Origin: an uncultured Tenacibaculum sp.
GTDB taxonomy: Bacteria; Bacteroidota; Bacteroidia; Flavobacteriales; Flavobacteriaceae
Assembly: GCF_947494125.1 (NCBI RefSeq)
Contig: NZ_CANLTU010000003.1
Coordinates: 1 to 64,000 of the forward strand
Length of the DNA: 64,000 bases
Direction of reading: 5' to 3'
A model generated the notes under the pieces. The model did not search any database. It saw only the letters and a program-made list of their open reading frames with translations, and had not been told where the DNA came from. Each line of letters opens with the position of its first letter. Within the stretch, counting starts at the first letter, position 1. The position numbers and the translations under genes were made by a program. Below, piece by piece: positions 55,963 through 64,000 of the stretch.

Positions 55963-55996
55963 AAAAAATAAGCCTTAAAACTAACTAAGGCTTATT
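55961..55996 (-). terminator. terminator after arsM
   Basis: AATAAGCCTT (55967-55976) and AAGGCTTATT (55987-55996) form a 10-bp stem with a T tract on the minus-strand 3' side. It ends arsM transcription before the promoter of the next gene; the T tract and the promoter's TGCGTC box overlap. Confidence 0.8.
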
Positions 55997-56021
55997 CATT
56001 AATAATCAAAAACGATAACAG

Positions 56022-56813
56022 TTACTTTTCTGCATAAACACCAAGACTAATAACTTCATTAGTACTTGCTTTAAATTTTTCTAACTCTTCTGGACAACAT
56101 ACATACTCTAATAGCACATCATCTGGCATTTCTACCACCCTTTCTTTAGTTATTGTAATATTTTTAAAACCAGCATCTTTTATTGCTTCTATATACGCTT
56201 CTTCTTGCAACGCTCCAGAAATACACCCTGCATACATTTCAGCAGCTTCCATTATTCCTTTAGGTAAAGTTCCTCTTAAAACAATGTCAGACATACTAAA
56301 ATGACCTCCTGGTTTTAAAACACGGTATACTTCTTCGTATGCTTTCTTTTTATCAGGAACTAAGTTTAATACACAATTACTTACCGTAACATCTATACTA
56401 TTTTCTTTTAAAGGTAAATCTTCTATTTCTCCTAATATAAAATCTACATTGTCATAACCAAGTTTCTGCTTATTTTCATTTGCTTTCTCAATCATAGCTT
56501 CTGTCATATCTACACCAATTACATGTCCAGTTTTCCCTACAATACTACGAGCTACAAAAACATCATTTCCTGCACCAGAACCTAAATCAAGTACTGTATA
56601 ACCCTCTTTAATTTTTGCATGTTCTGTTGGAATTCCACAACCTAAAGCATAATCTGCTTCTGCTTCATAACCTGCTACTTTTGAATAACTTTCACTTAAA
56701 GTCCAATCTTGAGCTGGTGACCCACAAGATGCTGGTCCACAACCACAACCTGCTCCTGAATTTGCTACTCTTGTATACGCTTCTTTTACCTGTTCTTTAA
56801 TTTCTTGTGACAT
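56022..56813 (-). CDS. arsM: arsenite methyltransferase
   Basis: 263 residues, class I SAM methyltransferase (VLDLGSGAGNDVFVARSIVG) of the ArsM type. Cys are where ArsM needs them: ALGCGIP, MYAGCISGALQ and YVCCPEELEKF, with a Cys-rich N-terminus GCGCGPASCG that may bind metal. It methylates As(III) to volatile or less retained forms. It lies between the sigma factor and the Cys-tailed protein and has its own promoter copy. Confidence 0.93.
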   Translation of the reverse strand: MSQEIKEQVKEAYTRVANSGAGCGCGPASCGSPAQDWTLSESYSKVAGYEAEADYALGCGIPTEHAKIKEGYTVLDLGSGAGNDVFVARSIVGKTGHVIGVDMTEAMIEKANENKQKLGYDNVDFILGEIEDLPLKENSIDVTVSNCVLNLVPDKKKAYEEVYRVLKPGGHFSMSDIVLRGTLPKGIMEAAEMYAGCISGALQEEAYIEAIKDAGFKNITITKERVVEMPDDVLLEYVCCPEELEKFKASTNEVISLGVYAEK

Positions 56814-56850
56814 ACTATATTTTATTTAAAGTGTTTTTATTTTTCACCCT

Positions 56851-56877
56851 ATAGACGTCACATAAACAAAAAGATGC
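56851..56877 (-). promoter_or_regulatory. SigZ-type promoter candidate before arsM
   Basis: Minus strand: TGCATCTTTTT then GACGTCTATA, box starts 19 bases apart (56854 and 56873), 38 bases before the arsM ATG. One base differs from the other two -35-like boxes (TGCGTC). Confidence 0.6.
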
Positions 56878-56885
56878 AAAAAAAA

Positions 56886-57431
56886 TTAATTAGATAAGTT
56901 ATTACATTTTTTCTCTTTATAATCTAAAACATCCCCATATACATCTGTAGATATTATACAACACTCCTCATAAGCAGACTTTAACATTTCTCTTCCTCTT
57001 TGTACTCTCGATTTTGCTCCTGAGTAAGAAATATTTAATCTTTCCGCAATTTCTTTTTGAGATATATTTTCTATATCTGCTAAAATAATGGCTTGTTTAT
57101 ATTTATCTGGTAGCGAATTTATAAAAGGACTTATACAACTTGTAAGTTCGGATGTAAGCGTATTTTCTGATAAATCTTCTGAATCTATATCTTCTGAAGA
57201 TTCATTGTATTTTAATTTTCTAAAATGAGAAACTATTTCATTTCTTGTAATTTGATAAATCCATGAAACTAGTTTTTCTTTATTTTTTAAAGTATTGTAT
57301 TTTGTAAACACTTTTAAAAACACATCTTGAACGATGTCTTTAGTTAGCTCAGAATCATGAACCTTTAGATTAACAAAATTGGTTAATCTAGCATTCATAT
57401 CATTCCAAACATGTAATATTTCATTGCCCAT
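56886..57431 (-). CDS. sigZ: SigZ-type ECF sigma factor with Cys-containing tail
   Basis: 181 residues. Sigma-2 is seen in VHDSELTKDIVQDVFLKVFT and sigma-4 in LPDKYKQAIILADIENISQK and EIAERLNISYSGAKSRVQRG. A ~30-residue extension follows with Cys157-Cys158 and Cys176 (EECCIISTDVYGDVLDY), typical of the SigZ group and likely a built-in sensor of thiophilic metals or metalloids. No anti-sigma gene is adjacent. arsM follows, and both have the same promoter motif. Confidence 0.88.
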   Translation of the reverse strand: MGNEILHVWNDMNARLTNFVNLKVHDSELTKDIVQDVFLKVFTKYNTLKNKEKLVSWIYQITRNEIVSHFRKLKYNESSEDIDSEDLSENTLTSELTSCISPFINSLPDKYKQAIILADIENISQKEIAERLNISYSGAKSRVQRGREMLKSAYEECCIISTDVYGDVLDYKEKKCNNLSN

Positions 57432-57461
57432 AATAACAAAAATAAATCTTTGATTTATTTG

Positions 57462-57488
57462 TAGACGTACAAAATTAAAAAAGACGCA
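57462..57488 (-). promoter_or_regulatory. SigZ-type promoter candidate before sigZ (autoregulation)
   Basis: Minus strand: TGCGTCTTTTTT then TACGTCTACA, box starts 19 bases apart (57464 and 57483), about 31 bases before the sigZ ATG. Confidence 0.6.
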
Positions 57489-57580
57489 TTTTTTTTAAAA
57501 CTTATTTATTTTTCATTACATAGTGTCTATTACATAACAAATATTCTAAATACTCCCTCTCTTTCCTTTAATTAAATGTA

Positions 57581-58111
57581 CTATTTATCTAATACCATAA
57601 TTTGATTTTCTAATTTAGTTATTTCAGATTTTAAAGCAACTACCTTAGCTTCCAATTCTAATATTTTAGCATACGGTTCTTTTGCTAAGTTTTGTTCTAA
57701 ATGCTTTTTACGTAAACTAATCCATTTAATATCATTTACGCTTAACGTTTGTTTTTGTAGTAATACAATACAAGCATGCATACCTCGTAAAAATGTAGTA
57801 CGTTTTACTTGTTCCTTTTCTAATATAGCTTTCTGATTATTCCATCGTTTTTTAACTTTTTTTAATGCCTTTTCTAATAGTTCCTTCGTTTCTTGTTTTT
57901 CTTTAGTTACAAAATCTATTACATGAGGTAAATCTAGTACTTCCGTTTTCAAGGCTAAAGCTTCTTCCAAAATAAGCAACTTATTTAATTTATTTATAGA
58001 ATAAGTTCTACGGCTTATTGATAATGAAGAAAGTGTATGGTACGACAACTCTAAATAATTAGCCATTGATACAATAGAACAATTAAAATACAATTTTATG
58101 GTATCTAACAT
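57581..58111 (-). CDS. coiled-coil protein with N-terminal HTH-like segment
   Basis: 176 residues. The first ~50 resemble a Cro/XRE-type helix-turn-helix (CSIVSMANYLELSYHTLSSL, SISRRTYSINKLNKLL). The remainder is a long charged coiled coil (EKALKKVKKRWNNQKAILEK and on to the C-terminus). No named family recognised. The start of the gene and its leader carry six TGTACA boxes, so it probably represses itself. Confidence 0.65.
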   Translation of the reverse strand: MLDTIKLYFNCSIVSMANYLELSYHTLSSLSISRRTYSINKLNKLLILEEALALKTEVLDLPHVIDFVTKEKQETKELLEKALKKVKKRWNNQKAILEKEQVKRTTFLRGMHACIVLLQKQTLSVNDIKWISLRKKHLEQNLAKEPYAKILELEAKVVALKSEITKLENQIMVLDK

Positions 58112-58114
58112 TTT

Positions 58115-58249
58115 TGTACATTTTTTTTTATAAAAAATTTATATCTGTACAACACTTGTACAGATATAAATATAATATTTTTAAAACTGTACAAAGATTA
58201 AACAGCAAACCTTGTACATGTTTTTATATTTTATTTTAAAAACTGTACA
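58115..58249. promoter_or_regulatory. operator-like array of six TGTACA boxes with a 31-bp palindrome
   Basis: TGTACA begins at 58115, 58146, 58157, 58188, 58213 and 58244; three of the gaps are exactly 31 bp. Boxes two and three form a perfect palindrome with 14-base arms (TTATATCTGTACAA and its complement) around CAC at 58139-58169. Boxes four and six share AAAACTGTACAAA. The array lies in the spacer 58112-58462, which holds no gene that I can support. Confidence 0.7.
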
Positions 58250-58462
58250 AAAACTAAACTACTTTAATTAACCTAGGTGAATGCATTATATACAATTCAA
58301 CCACATCTTTGTTATTATAAAAATTATTATGAATTAAATACTTAAAAAGTGATTTTTATCAATTTCAGTTTGCTTTTTATAAACCAGTTTTGCAATAAAA
58401 TATATAAAGATAGCTTCCCTGTATAGAAACATTTTGATACGATTTATGAAAAAACTACGCCT

Positions 58463-59398
58463 ATGCTAAATAAAAAAAATGAATTAAAAACAATTGTTTT
58501 TTTTCTATTCATTACCTTAATTCTTTCTTGTAGTAATGATAATTCTAATAATTTACCACCAAATGATGAACCTAATATTACTCCCAATGAAATTATAAAA
58601 ATTCCAGTTGTAATACATGTTATTAACCCTCCTTCGGATCCATTTAGTATTAGTGATGAAAAAATACAATCGCAAATTGATGTTTTAAATCAAGACTATA
58701 GAAAAAAAAATCCTGATCATATAAAAACACCACAAGAGTTTAAAAACTTAGTTGCAGATGTTGGTATAGAGTTTTATTTAGCCGAAACGGATCCTTATGG
58801 AGTTCCAACATCTGGTATTATTAGAACAGAATCAGATATTTCGGGATTTTCTGGTAAAGATTTAACTGGTAAATTACCTATTGAAGACTATAAACTTTTT
58901 TTTACCAATAAAGGAGGGCAAGATATTTGGCCAAGAGATAAATATCTAAATATTTATATAGCCAGTCTAATGGATAAATGGGGTAAATTGGGTTTTGCTG
59001 GTTATGCATATTCTCCTGGAACAGATCCTAGAATAGACGCTGTGGTTATAGATCCAAGAGTATTTGGTACCTTACCTCCTTTGGAAGTTAATTATGACCT
59101 TGGAAGAACCGTAACTCATGAAATTGGTCATTGGCTTAATCTAATACATGTTTATGGAAAAGATGGAAGTTGTGAAATTGGCGATGAAGTAGCAGATACA
59201 CCAAATCAAAAACATCAAAATTTAGGAGCACCAGCTCATCCTAAGAGTTCATGCGGTAGTAATGATATGTTTATGAATTTTATGGATCGTGTTAATGATA
59301 ATAGCATGTATATGTTTACGAAAGGTCAAAAAGAGCGAGTCCGTAACCTATTTAAAAAAGGAGGGTTAAGAAGGCAATTATATCTTAATAATAAATAA
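58463..59398 (+). CDS. M43-family zinc metalloprotease lipoprotein
   Basis: 311 residues: lipoprotein signal (lipobox ending SC near residue 23), then a pappalysin/cytophagalysin-type domain with VTHEIGHWLNLIHVYG (HExxHxxGxxH variant carrying the three His) and downstream Met-turn MFMNFMDRVND, plus DEVADTPNQ typical of M43B. Probably a surface or periplasmic protease. It is transcribed alone. Confidence 0.9.
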   Translation: MLNKKNELKTIVFFLFITLILSCSNDNSNNLPPNDEPNITPNEIIKIPVVIHVINPPSDPFSISDEKIQSQIDVLNQDYRKKNPDHIKTPQEFKNLVADVGIEFYLAETDPYGVPTSGIIRTESDISGFSGKDLTGKLPIEDYKLFFTNKGGQDIWPRDKYLNIYIASLMDKWGKLGFAGYAYSPGTDPRIDAVVIDPRVFGTLPPLEVNYDLGRTVTHEIGHWLNLIHVYGKDGSCEIGDEVADTPNQKHQNLGAPAHPKSSCGSNDMFMNFMDRVNDNSMYMFTKGQKERVRNLFKKGGLRRQLYLNNK

Positions 59399-59458
59399 AA
59401 ATGTTCGTTCTTTTTAAATACCTTGTATTTTACAATTTAGAGTCAATAATTTGAATCA

Positions 59459-60304
59459 ATGCATAAAATGATATACTTAAAAAACACTATAAAAACACTT
59501 CTAATATTATTAGTTACAATACTATTTTTATCTTGTAAAACAGAAAAACCTAGTGAAATAATTGTTATTGGTAATTTACATAAACCAGCACCAAATTATA
59601 ATCCAGAAATATTATTTAATATCTTAGAAAATGTAAAACCCGATTTTATTTTACACGAAGTAGATTCTTCTTTTTTCACTGCTGATTTTAAATTTAATAA
59701 GCCTTATAATGAAAATGAAGGAATGGCTTCTAAAATGTATATTGAAAAATATCCAGCTACGAAATTAAGACCTTATGAATTTGAAGGCAGAAATCAATAC
59801 AGAAGAGATAAAGGTATGCGACCTACAGATAGGTTAACGTTAAGACTTTTAGACAGCCTAAATAAAGCAAATATGCTTACATCTGAGCAATCAGAAATAT
59901 TTAATACTTACCAAGCTCTTATAGAACCTCTAAAAGTACGTGCTGCAAAATCACCAAAACATTTTAACAATCCTCAAACTGATAGTATTTGTGAACAGCG
60001 TCAGTATTTTCAATATCAAATGGTACCAAAAATTACAAATGCTCGTAGTGAATTTGCAACTCGTTTTTTAATAAAACCTAATGGTGAAAAAATAAGCTAT
60101 AGAGATGGATACCAACTTTGGGCAAATTTTTGGGATACAAGAAACCAAACTATGGCAAAAAACATCATGAAAATTGCGCAGTTAAATAAAGGAAAAAGAT
60201 TCGTTGTTCTTACTGGATTTATGCATCGTTATTATCTTTTAAAGGAATTAAAAAAGTTAACCAAAGGAGAAAACATTATTCTAAAAGAGTTTTATGATAA
60301 ATAA
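59459..60304 (+). CDS. lipoprotein of unknown function, TraB/EreA-like features
   Basis: 281 residues with a lipoprotein signal (TILFLSCKTEK). The pattern IIVIGNLHKPAPNYN, FILHEVDSSFF and RFVVLTGFMHRYYLLKEL (strand-His and Gly-x-x-His) resembles the TraB/GumN/erythromycin-esterase-like fold, but overall likeness is weak. A second start 9 bases later (MIYLKN) is as good. It follows the M43 gene by 60 bases on the same strand and ends 26 bases from a convergent AraC gene. Confidence 0.65.
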   Translation: MHKMIYLKNTIKTLLILLVTILFLSCKTEKPSEIIVIGNLHKPAPNYNPEILFNILENVKPDFILHEVDSSFFTADFKFNKPYNENEGMASKMYIEKYPATKLRPYEFEGRNQYRRDKGMRPTDRLTLRLLDSLNKANMLTSEQSEIFNTYQALIEPLKVRAAKSPKHFNNPQTDSICEQRQYFQYQMVPKITNARSEFATRFLIKPNGEKISYRDGYQLWANFWDTRNQTMAKNIMKIAQLNKGKRFVVLTGFMHRYYLLKELKKLTKGENIILKEFYDK

Positions 60305-60329
60305 AACCCGTATCGTTTAAAAGGTTACA

Positions 60330-61211
60330 TCATTTATTTATATGCTCTTTCTTAAAAACTGATGGTGAGTTTCCTGTTTTACGTTTAAACATTCTTGAAA
60401 AATAAGCATAATCTTCATAGCCTAAAACATTGGCTATATTAGACAAAGAATCGTTTGAATGAACTAACATTCGTTTCGCTTCTAAAATAACACGATCTAA
60501 TATTACATCTAATGATGTTTTATTTAATGATGTTTTTACAATCCTATTCAAGTGTTTTGGTGTTATATGTAACATGTTAGCATAAACAGCTGGAGATTTT
60601 TCTTCCTTAAAATGATTATCTATTAGTTTTTCAAACTCACAAAGCTTATTTGTATACGTAGACGACTTGTATATTTCTATAGTATCAGTATCTAAATACA
60701 ATCTACTTAACTCTATAAAAAGAAGGTCTAATAAACTTGTTAGTTTTTCTTTTTTGTACAAAAAATCAGTAGTAAATTCTTGGTAAATAGTATTAAAAAT
60801 AGCTGCTACTTGTTTTGTTTGTTCTATGTTTAAATATAATATTGGAGGGTTTTGAATAGAATGAAAAAAGGGAAAACTATGCATTGTTCTGTTTATATAT
60901 TCTAGCTCATAAAAATTTTCTGAATGAAAAAAGATATAACCATCAATATCATCACTTAATTCCCAATTATGTATTTGACCCGGACGTAGTAAAAAAACAC
61001 TACCAGGAGCCACATTATACACATTAAAATCAATTTCATGAATACCAAATCCTTTTGTAAAGATTACTGTAAGATAAAAATCATGCTTATGTGGTTTTGA
61101 TATTGCTTTTTCATGCTTTACTACATGGTTACAAATACTATTTGCATAAAATGAAGTAGACAGGTCTTCTGTTTCAAATTCTTTAATACTTAATACAGTA
61201 ATAGGTTTCAT
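60330..61211 (-). CDS. AraC family regulator with cupin domain
   Basis: 293 residues. N-terminal cupin-like ligand domain (KHDFYLTVIFTKGFGIHEID, PGSVFLLRPGQIHNWEL) and C-terminal AraC double HTH (SNIANVLGYEDYAYFSRMFK, RKTGNSPSVFKKEH). Metabolite-responsive activator; target unknown. Confidence 0.9.
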   Translation of the reverse strand: MKPITVLSIKEFETEDLSTSFYANSICNHVVKHEKAISKPHKHDFYLTVIFTKGFGIHEIDFNVYNVAPGSVFLLRPGQIHNWELSDDIDGYIFFHSENFYELEYINRTMHSFPFFHSIQNPPILYLNIEQTKQVAAIFNTIYQEFTTDFLYKKEKLTSLLDLLFIELSRLYLDTDTIEIYKSSTYTNKLCEFEKLIDNHFKEEKSPAVYANMLHITPKHLNRIVKTSLNKTSLDVILDRVILEAKRMLVHSNDSLSNIANVLGYEDYAYFSRMFKRKTGNSPSVFKKEHINK

Positions 61212-61570
61212 AGCAAATAATTCAATAATGTCTCAAAAGTACAAATATTGGCGTTTTTTATACAATAAAAAAACGATTATAATTAATGAAATTCGTCCTA
61301 TATTTTTTAACCATAAAATGCAAAAAAATTAAAGCTATCTTAAAGTACAAGCGCTCAAATTACAACTATGATATCATTTTTAATTCTACTATACTTCCTT
61401 CTTAATTTAAGTTTTTAAAATGATTAGTATTTACAAAAAACACAACGCTAAGTTTGATAGCATACTTGATTGTATTGTTGAAAAATTAAAGTTAGTTATG
61501 CTTTTATATAAGCTCTAATTATACTTTTAAAAATACTATTTTACCTAAGCTTCATAACAATGCTTTTAAT
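61212..61570. other. gene-free spacer between divergent regulators
   Basis: 359 AT-rich bases between the AraC and Crp/Fnr genes. I see no gene, repeat or terminator here beyond a short palindrome ATGATATCAT near 61366; divergent promoters are presumed. Confidence 0.5.
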
Positions 61571-62170
61571 ATGAATCAAAAGATTTATCAAAATATTTTA
61601 AAAAAAATAGCGTTAACCAAAACTGAATTTGAGCATTTTTTAACATTCACAAAAACAGTTGTTCTTGATAAGAACGAGCATTTTTTAAATGAAGGTAAAG
61701 TTGCTAATTATATTGCTTTTGTGGTTTCAGGTGGTTTATACTCGTACACACTTGATGAAAAAGGTAAAAAAAATGTATTGCAAATTGCTTTAGAAAACTA
61801 CTGGATATCTGATTTATATAGTTTCTTTTCACAAGAAATATCTAAATTAAACATTGAAGTTATAACTAAAACAGAGCTTATTATTATTAGCAAAGATAAT
61901 TTTGATAAATGTTGTGATACCATTCCCGCCTTTGACCGTTTTCAACGTTTGTTATTTCAGAATGCGTATGTTAATACCTTACAACGTGTTGCGGAATTAA
62001 ATAGCAAATCGGCACCACAGCGGTATTTAGATTTAGTAAACAAACACCCAGAAATAATTCAACAAGTTCCACAATTATTAATTGCTTCTTATTTAGGTAT
62101 TAAACCACAATCTTTAAGTCGTATTCGTAAGAAAATATGCACTAAAAATAGTAAGGCTACTATTAACTAA
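61571..62170 (+). CDS. Crp/Fnr family transcriptional regulator
   Basis: 199 residues: N-terminal cyclic-nucleotide-binding-like barrel (HFLNEGKVANYIAFVVSGGL) and C-terminal winged HTH (LLIASYLGIKPQSLSRIRKK). It lacks the N-terminal Cys cluster of oxygen-sensing FNR, so it senses another signal or none. It could in principle read the ATGAT-type sites of the anaerobic genes, but is 30 kb away and nothing links them directly. Confidence 0.88.
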   Translation: MNQKIYQNILKKIALTKTEFEHFLTFTKTVVLDKNEHFLNEGKVANYIAFVVSGGLYSYTLDEKGKKNVLQIALENYWISDLYSFFSQEISKLNIEVITKTELIIISKDNFDKCCDTIPAFDRFQRLLFQNAYVNTLQRVAELNSKSAPQRYLDLVNKHPEIIQQVPQLLIASYLGIKPQSLSRIRKKICTKNSKATIN

Positions 62171-62192
62171 TGAATAGTTGAATGTAAGTTAA

Positions 62193-64000
62193 TTAAATTA
62201 CTCGCTCGTCTGCTTTATATGCTCCACGGCGATGTAGTATCCATTGTGCTTCATCCAACGGGTTTACTCCTTTATATTTACGTGCTACCCCCTCGCCTTT
62301 CGGACAAGTGTTATAACCAAAAAACTGTAGCCTAAGACGTAATTTACCACTTGTAATTGTATTCAACTTAATACTTAAATCTAATGATGTTGCTACTGGT
62401 ATAGTTCCTTTTACATTAAAAACATCATCTTTAAATTCTGGAGTATCAAAAGTAGCCCTACGCGTACTTAATTCAGAAACTATTTTACCTAATAGAGCTT
62501 CGTTTGCTTTTATTTCAAAGCTTAGTATAGGCTCCAATAAATGCGTTCCACCAGCTTTTAATCCTTGCATAATGCCCATTGGAGTTGCTAAATTAAAATC
62601 TCCTGGTCTTGAATGTACATTATGATCTTCTCCTTTTATTAATGTAATTTTTACATCGGTTACTTCCCATCCTAAAATTCCTTGAGCCAAAGCTTTTGGA
62701 ATTGTACGCTCTATTTCGTTTTGATATTTTATATGCACATCGTTTTGTGATACTATAGAACGATAACTTACTCCTGAGTTTAATGGAGCTGGCTCAATTA
62801 AAAAAGTCATAATTGCCCAACAAGGCTTCGGCATCCAATATCTAATGTAGCCTTCTGCTTTTTTACTAATGGTTTCTTTGTATACTACTTCTGGTTCTGT
62901 AAAACTCGCTTTTATTAGAAAACGTTCTTTTAAAACATGTTCCAAAATTTCTATTTGCATTTGTCCCATTAACAATAGCTGTAGCTCCTTCTCTGCTTTA
63001 AACCATTTAAAATTTAAAGAAGAATCTTCTTTGTCTAATTGTTCAAGTGCTGCTGCTAAATTATTATAATCGGCATTATTGTCTGGAATCACTTGAACAC
63101 TAAGTACTGGAATATGCAATTGAGGCAATTTTGGAATTCCTTCAGGCTTTCCTAAAATATCTCCTGATTTTGTTCCTAATACTCCTGTAATTACACCTAT
63201 ATCTCCAGATTCTAACACAACATTATCAATATACTTTGTCTCGTGTAATTGTTTGGTTTGATTTATTTTAGTTTCTAATTGCTGAGTATAATTGTAAATA
63301 GTAGTTTTCGAAGATAATTCTCCTGAAAAAACTTTTACATATGCCATTGTTCCAAAAACCTTGTGATGCTCTAACTTAAAAACAAATGCTGAAAGCTCAT
63401 CGGTATTTACTGTATTTGAAATAGGGCAATAATCTATTATTCCATCTAATAGCTGTGTTACTCCTATATTGTTTTTAGCAATTCCCGTATATGTTGGAAT
63501 CACTTTATTTTCAATAGTTAATTTGCGAATACTTTTTAAATATTCGTCATCAGTAATCAGTTCAGAATTTAAAAAGCGCTCCAACAAATACTCATTGCTT
63601 TCTAAAATATTTTCAATTGATTTTTCTTTAAGAGGGCTATGATTTCCTGTATTAAAAACAGGTATGCTTGTAGCATTCGTTAATCCATCGTTTTCAGAGG
63701 CATATAGTACTACTGGCTTTGATTTTAAATCACGCTCTATTTGCGTTATTGTAGCCTCTGCGTCTGCTCCTTGTCTATCAATTTTATTAATAAAAACAAT
63801 GGTTGGTATTTTTAATTCTTGTAAAGAGTCCCATATATTCAATGTATGTGCTTGCACTCCTTCAACTGCAGAAACTACTAATACCACCGCATCTACCACA
63901 CACAATGCTCTTTCTACTTCACTTGAAAAATCAACGTGACCTGGTGTGTCTATTAAATTAATTTTGGTTCCTTTCCATTCAAATGAAGTTGTTGCTGCTT
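62193..64000 (-). CDS. Tet(M)-like ribosomal protection GTPase, 3' part (start beyond window)
   Basis: At least 602 residues; the frame is open to base 64000 and the upstream codons read INLIDTPGHVDFSSEVERAL, so the start lies outside. The GTPase domain has DTPGH and NKID (FINKIDRQGAD); then come EF-G-like domains, ending FFGYNTCPKGEGVARKY and NPLDEAQWILHRRG, which fit the Tet(M)/Tet(O)/Tet(Q) family rather than EF-G. It would release tetracyclines from the ribosome, though the sequence does not show whether this divergent member confers resistance. Confidence 0.85.
   Translation of the reverse strand, partial: AATTSFEWKGTKINLIDTPGHVDFSSEVERALCVVDAVVLVVSAVEGVQAHTLNIWDSLQELKIPTIVFINKIDRQGADAEATITQIERDLKSKPVVLYASENDGLTNATSIPVFNTGNHSPLKEKSIENILESNEYLLERFLNSELITDDEYLKSIRKLTIENKVIPTYTGIAKNNIGVTQLLDGIIDYCPISNTVNTDELSAFVFKLEHHKVFGTMAYVKVFSGELSSKTTIYNYTQQLETKINQTKQLHETKYIDNVVLESGDIGVITGVLGTKSGDILGKPEGIPKLPQLHIPVLSVQVIPDNNADYNNLAAALEQLDKEDSSLNFKWFKAEKELQLLLMGQMQIEILEHVLKERFLIKASFTEPEVVYKETISKKAEGYIRYWMPKPCWAIMTFLIEPAPLNSGVSYRSIVSQNDVHIKYQNEIERTIPKALAQGILGWEVTDVKITLIKGEDHNVHSRPGDFNLATPMGIMQGLKAGGTHLLEPILSFEIKANEALLGKIVSELSTRRATFDTPEFKDDVFNVKGTIPVATSLDLSIKLNTITSGKLRLRLQFFGYNTCPKGEGVARKYKGVNPLDEAQWILHRRGAYKADERVI

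Noticed and set aside
58139..58169. terminal inverted repeat of an insertion sequence, or a terminator
   Set aside because: No transposase or second copy is near, there is no T tract after the hairpin, and the TGTACA boxes continue outside the palindrome, which fits an operator better.
62193..63905. start of the Tet(M)-like gene at the TTG at 63905
   Set aside because: The frame continues upstream with conserved GTPase sequence (DTPGHVDF) to the window edge, so this is an internal Leu codon.

Overview
The window is low-GC DNA from a member of the Flavobacteriaceae (Bacteroidota), most likely a marine facultative anaerobe of the Tenacibaculum/Polaribacter type. The signs are very large surface proteins, one with a type IX secretion sorting domain, a FecI/FecR/TonB-receptor locus, class-specific small proteins, AT-rich spacers and no Shine-Dalgarno-like spacing. 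The genus is an inference. No rRNA, tRNA, CRISPR array or insertion sequence was found.

Layout. 1-2404: the 5' part of a large secreted surface protein and a small exported protein ahead of it (minus strand). 2783-4177: mnmE. 4247-7059: a tight operon of a DUF1611 (DgcN-like) protein, a PLP amino-acid racemase and a VanX-type dipeptidase, apparently D-amino-acid or D-dipeptide metabolism. 7083-8749: small conserved proteins and an AraC regulator. 8750-11003: an accessory patch with a 41-bp tandem array of palindromes, followed by an HNH-nuclease gene lying in what looks like a complete integron-type cassette with an attC-like site. 11239-16808: a TetR-led export operon (TolC, HlyD, ABC protein) whose ABC ATPase has lost most catalytic motifs.

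17015-32377 is an anaerobic respiration island on the plus strand: class III ribonucleotide reductase (nrdG, nrdD), then norC-norB, a copper nitrite reductase fused to cytochrome c, a formylglycine-enzyme-like NirV protein, a SCO copper chaperone, norQ, norD, a hemerythrin/PAS protein, norE- and norF-like genes, and a second norC-norB pair. The genes account for nitrite to nitrous oxide; no N2O reductase is in the window. The second NorB has lost a FeB histidine, the active-site glutamate and a haem b histidine. A shared 14-bp FNR-like palindrome lies before norC, before an uncharacterised 588-residue protein, and (as a variant) before nadA-nadB.

32550-35045: NAD synthesis (nadA, nadB). 35129-45879: a 3523-residue MBG-repeat adhesin with a type IX sorting domain, plus a 57-residue companion. 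46146-52284: a TPR/LuxR regulator divergent from fecI-fecR-TonB receptor, with a shared two-part motif before the adhesin, the regulator and fecR. 52368-57431 (minus): a SigZ-type sigma factor, arsM, a Cys-tailed membrane protein, a frameshifted CcdA-like gene, a PAP2 phosphatase and a PatB-like C-S lyase. Three copies of a promoter-like motif with identical spacing mark sigZ, arsM and the Cys-tailed gene as a self-regulated regulon. 57581-64000: a coiled-coil HTH protein behind a six-fold TGTACA operator array, an M43 metalloprotease lipoprotein, a second lipoprotein, AraC and Crp/Fnr regulators, and the 3' part of a Tet(M)-like ribosomal-protection GTPase.
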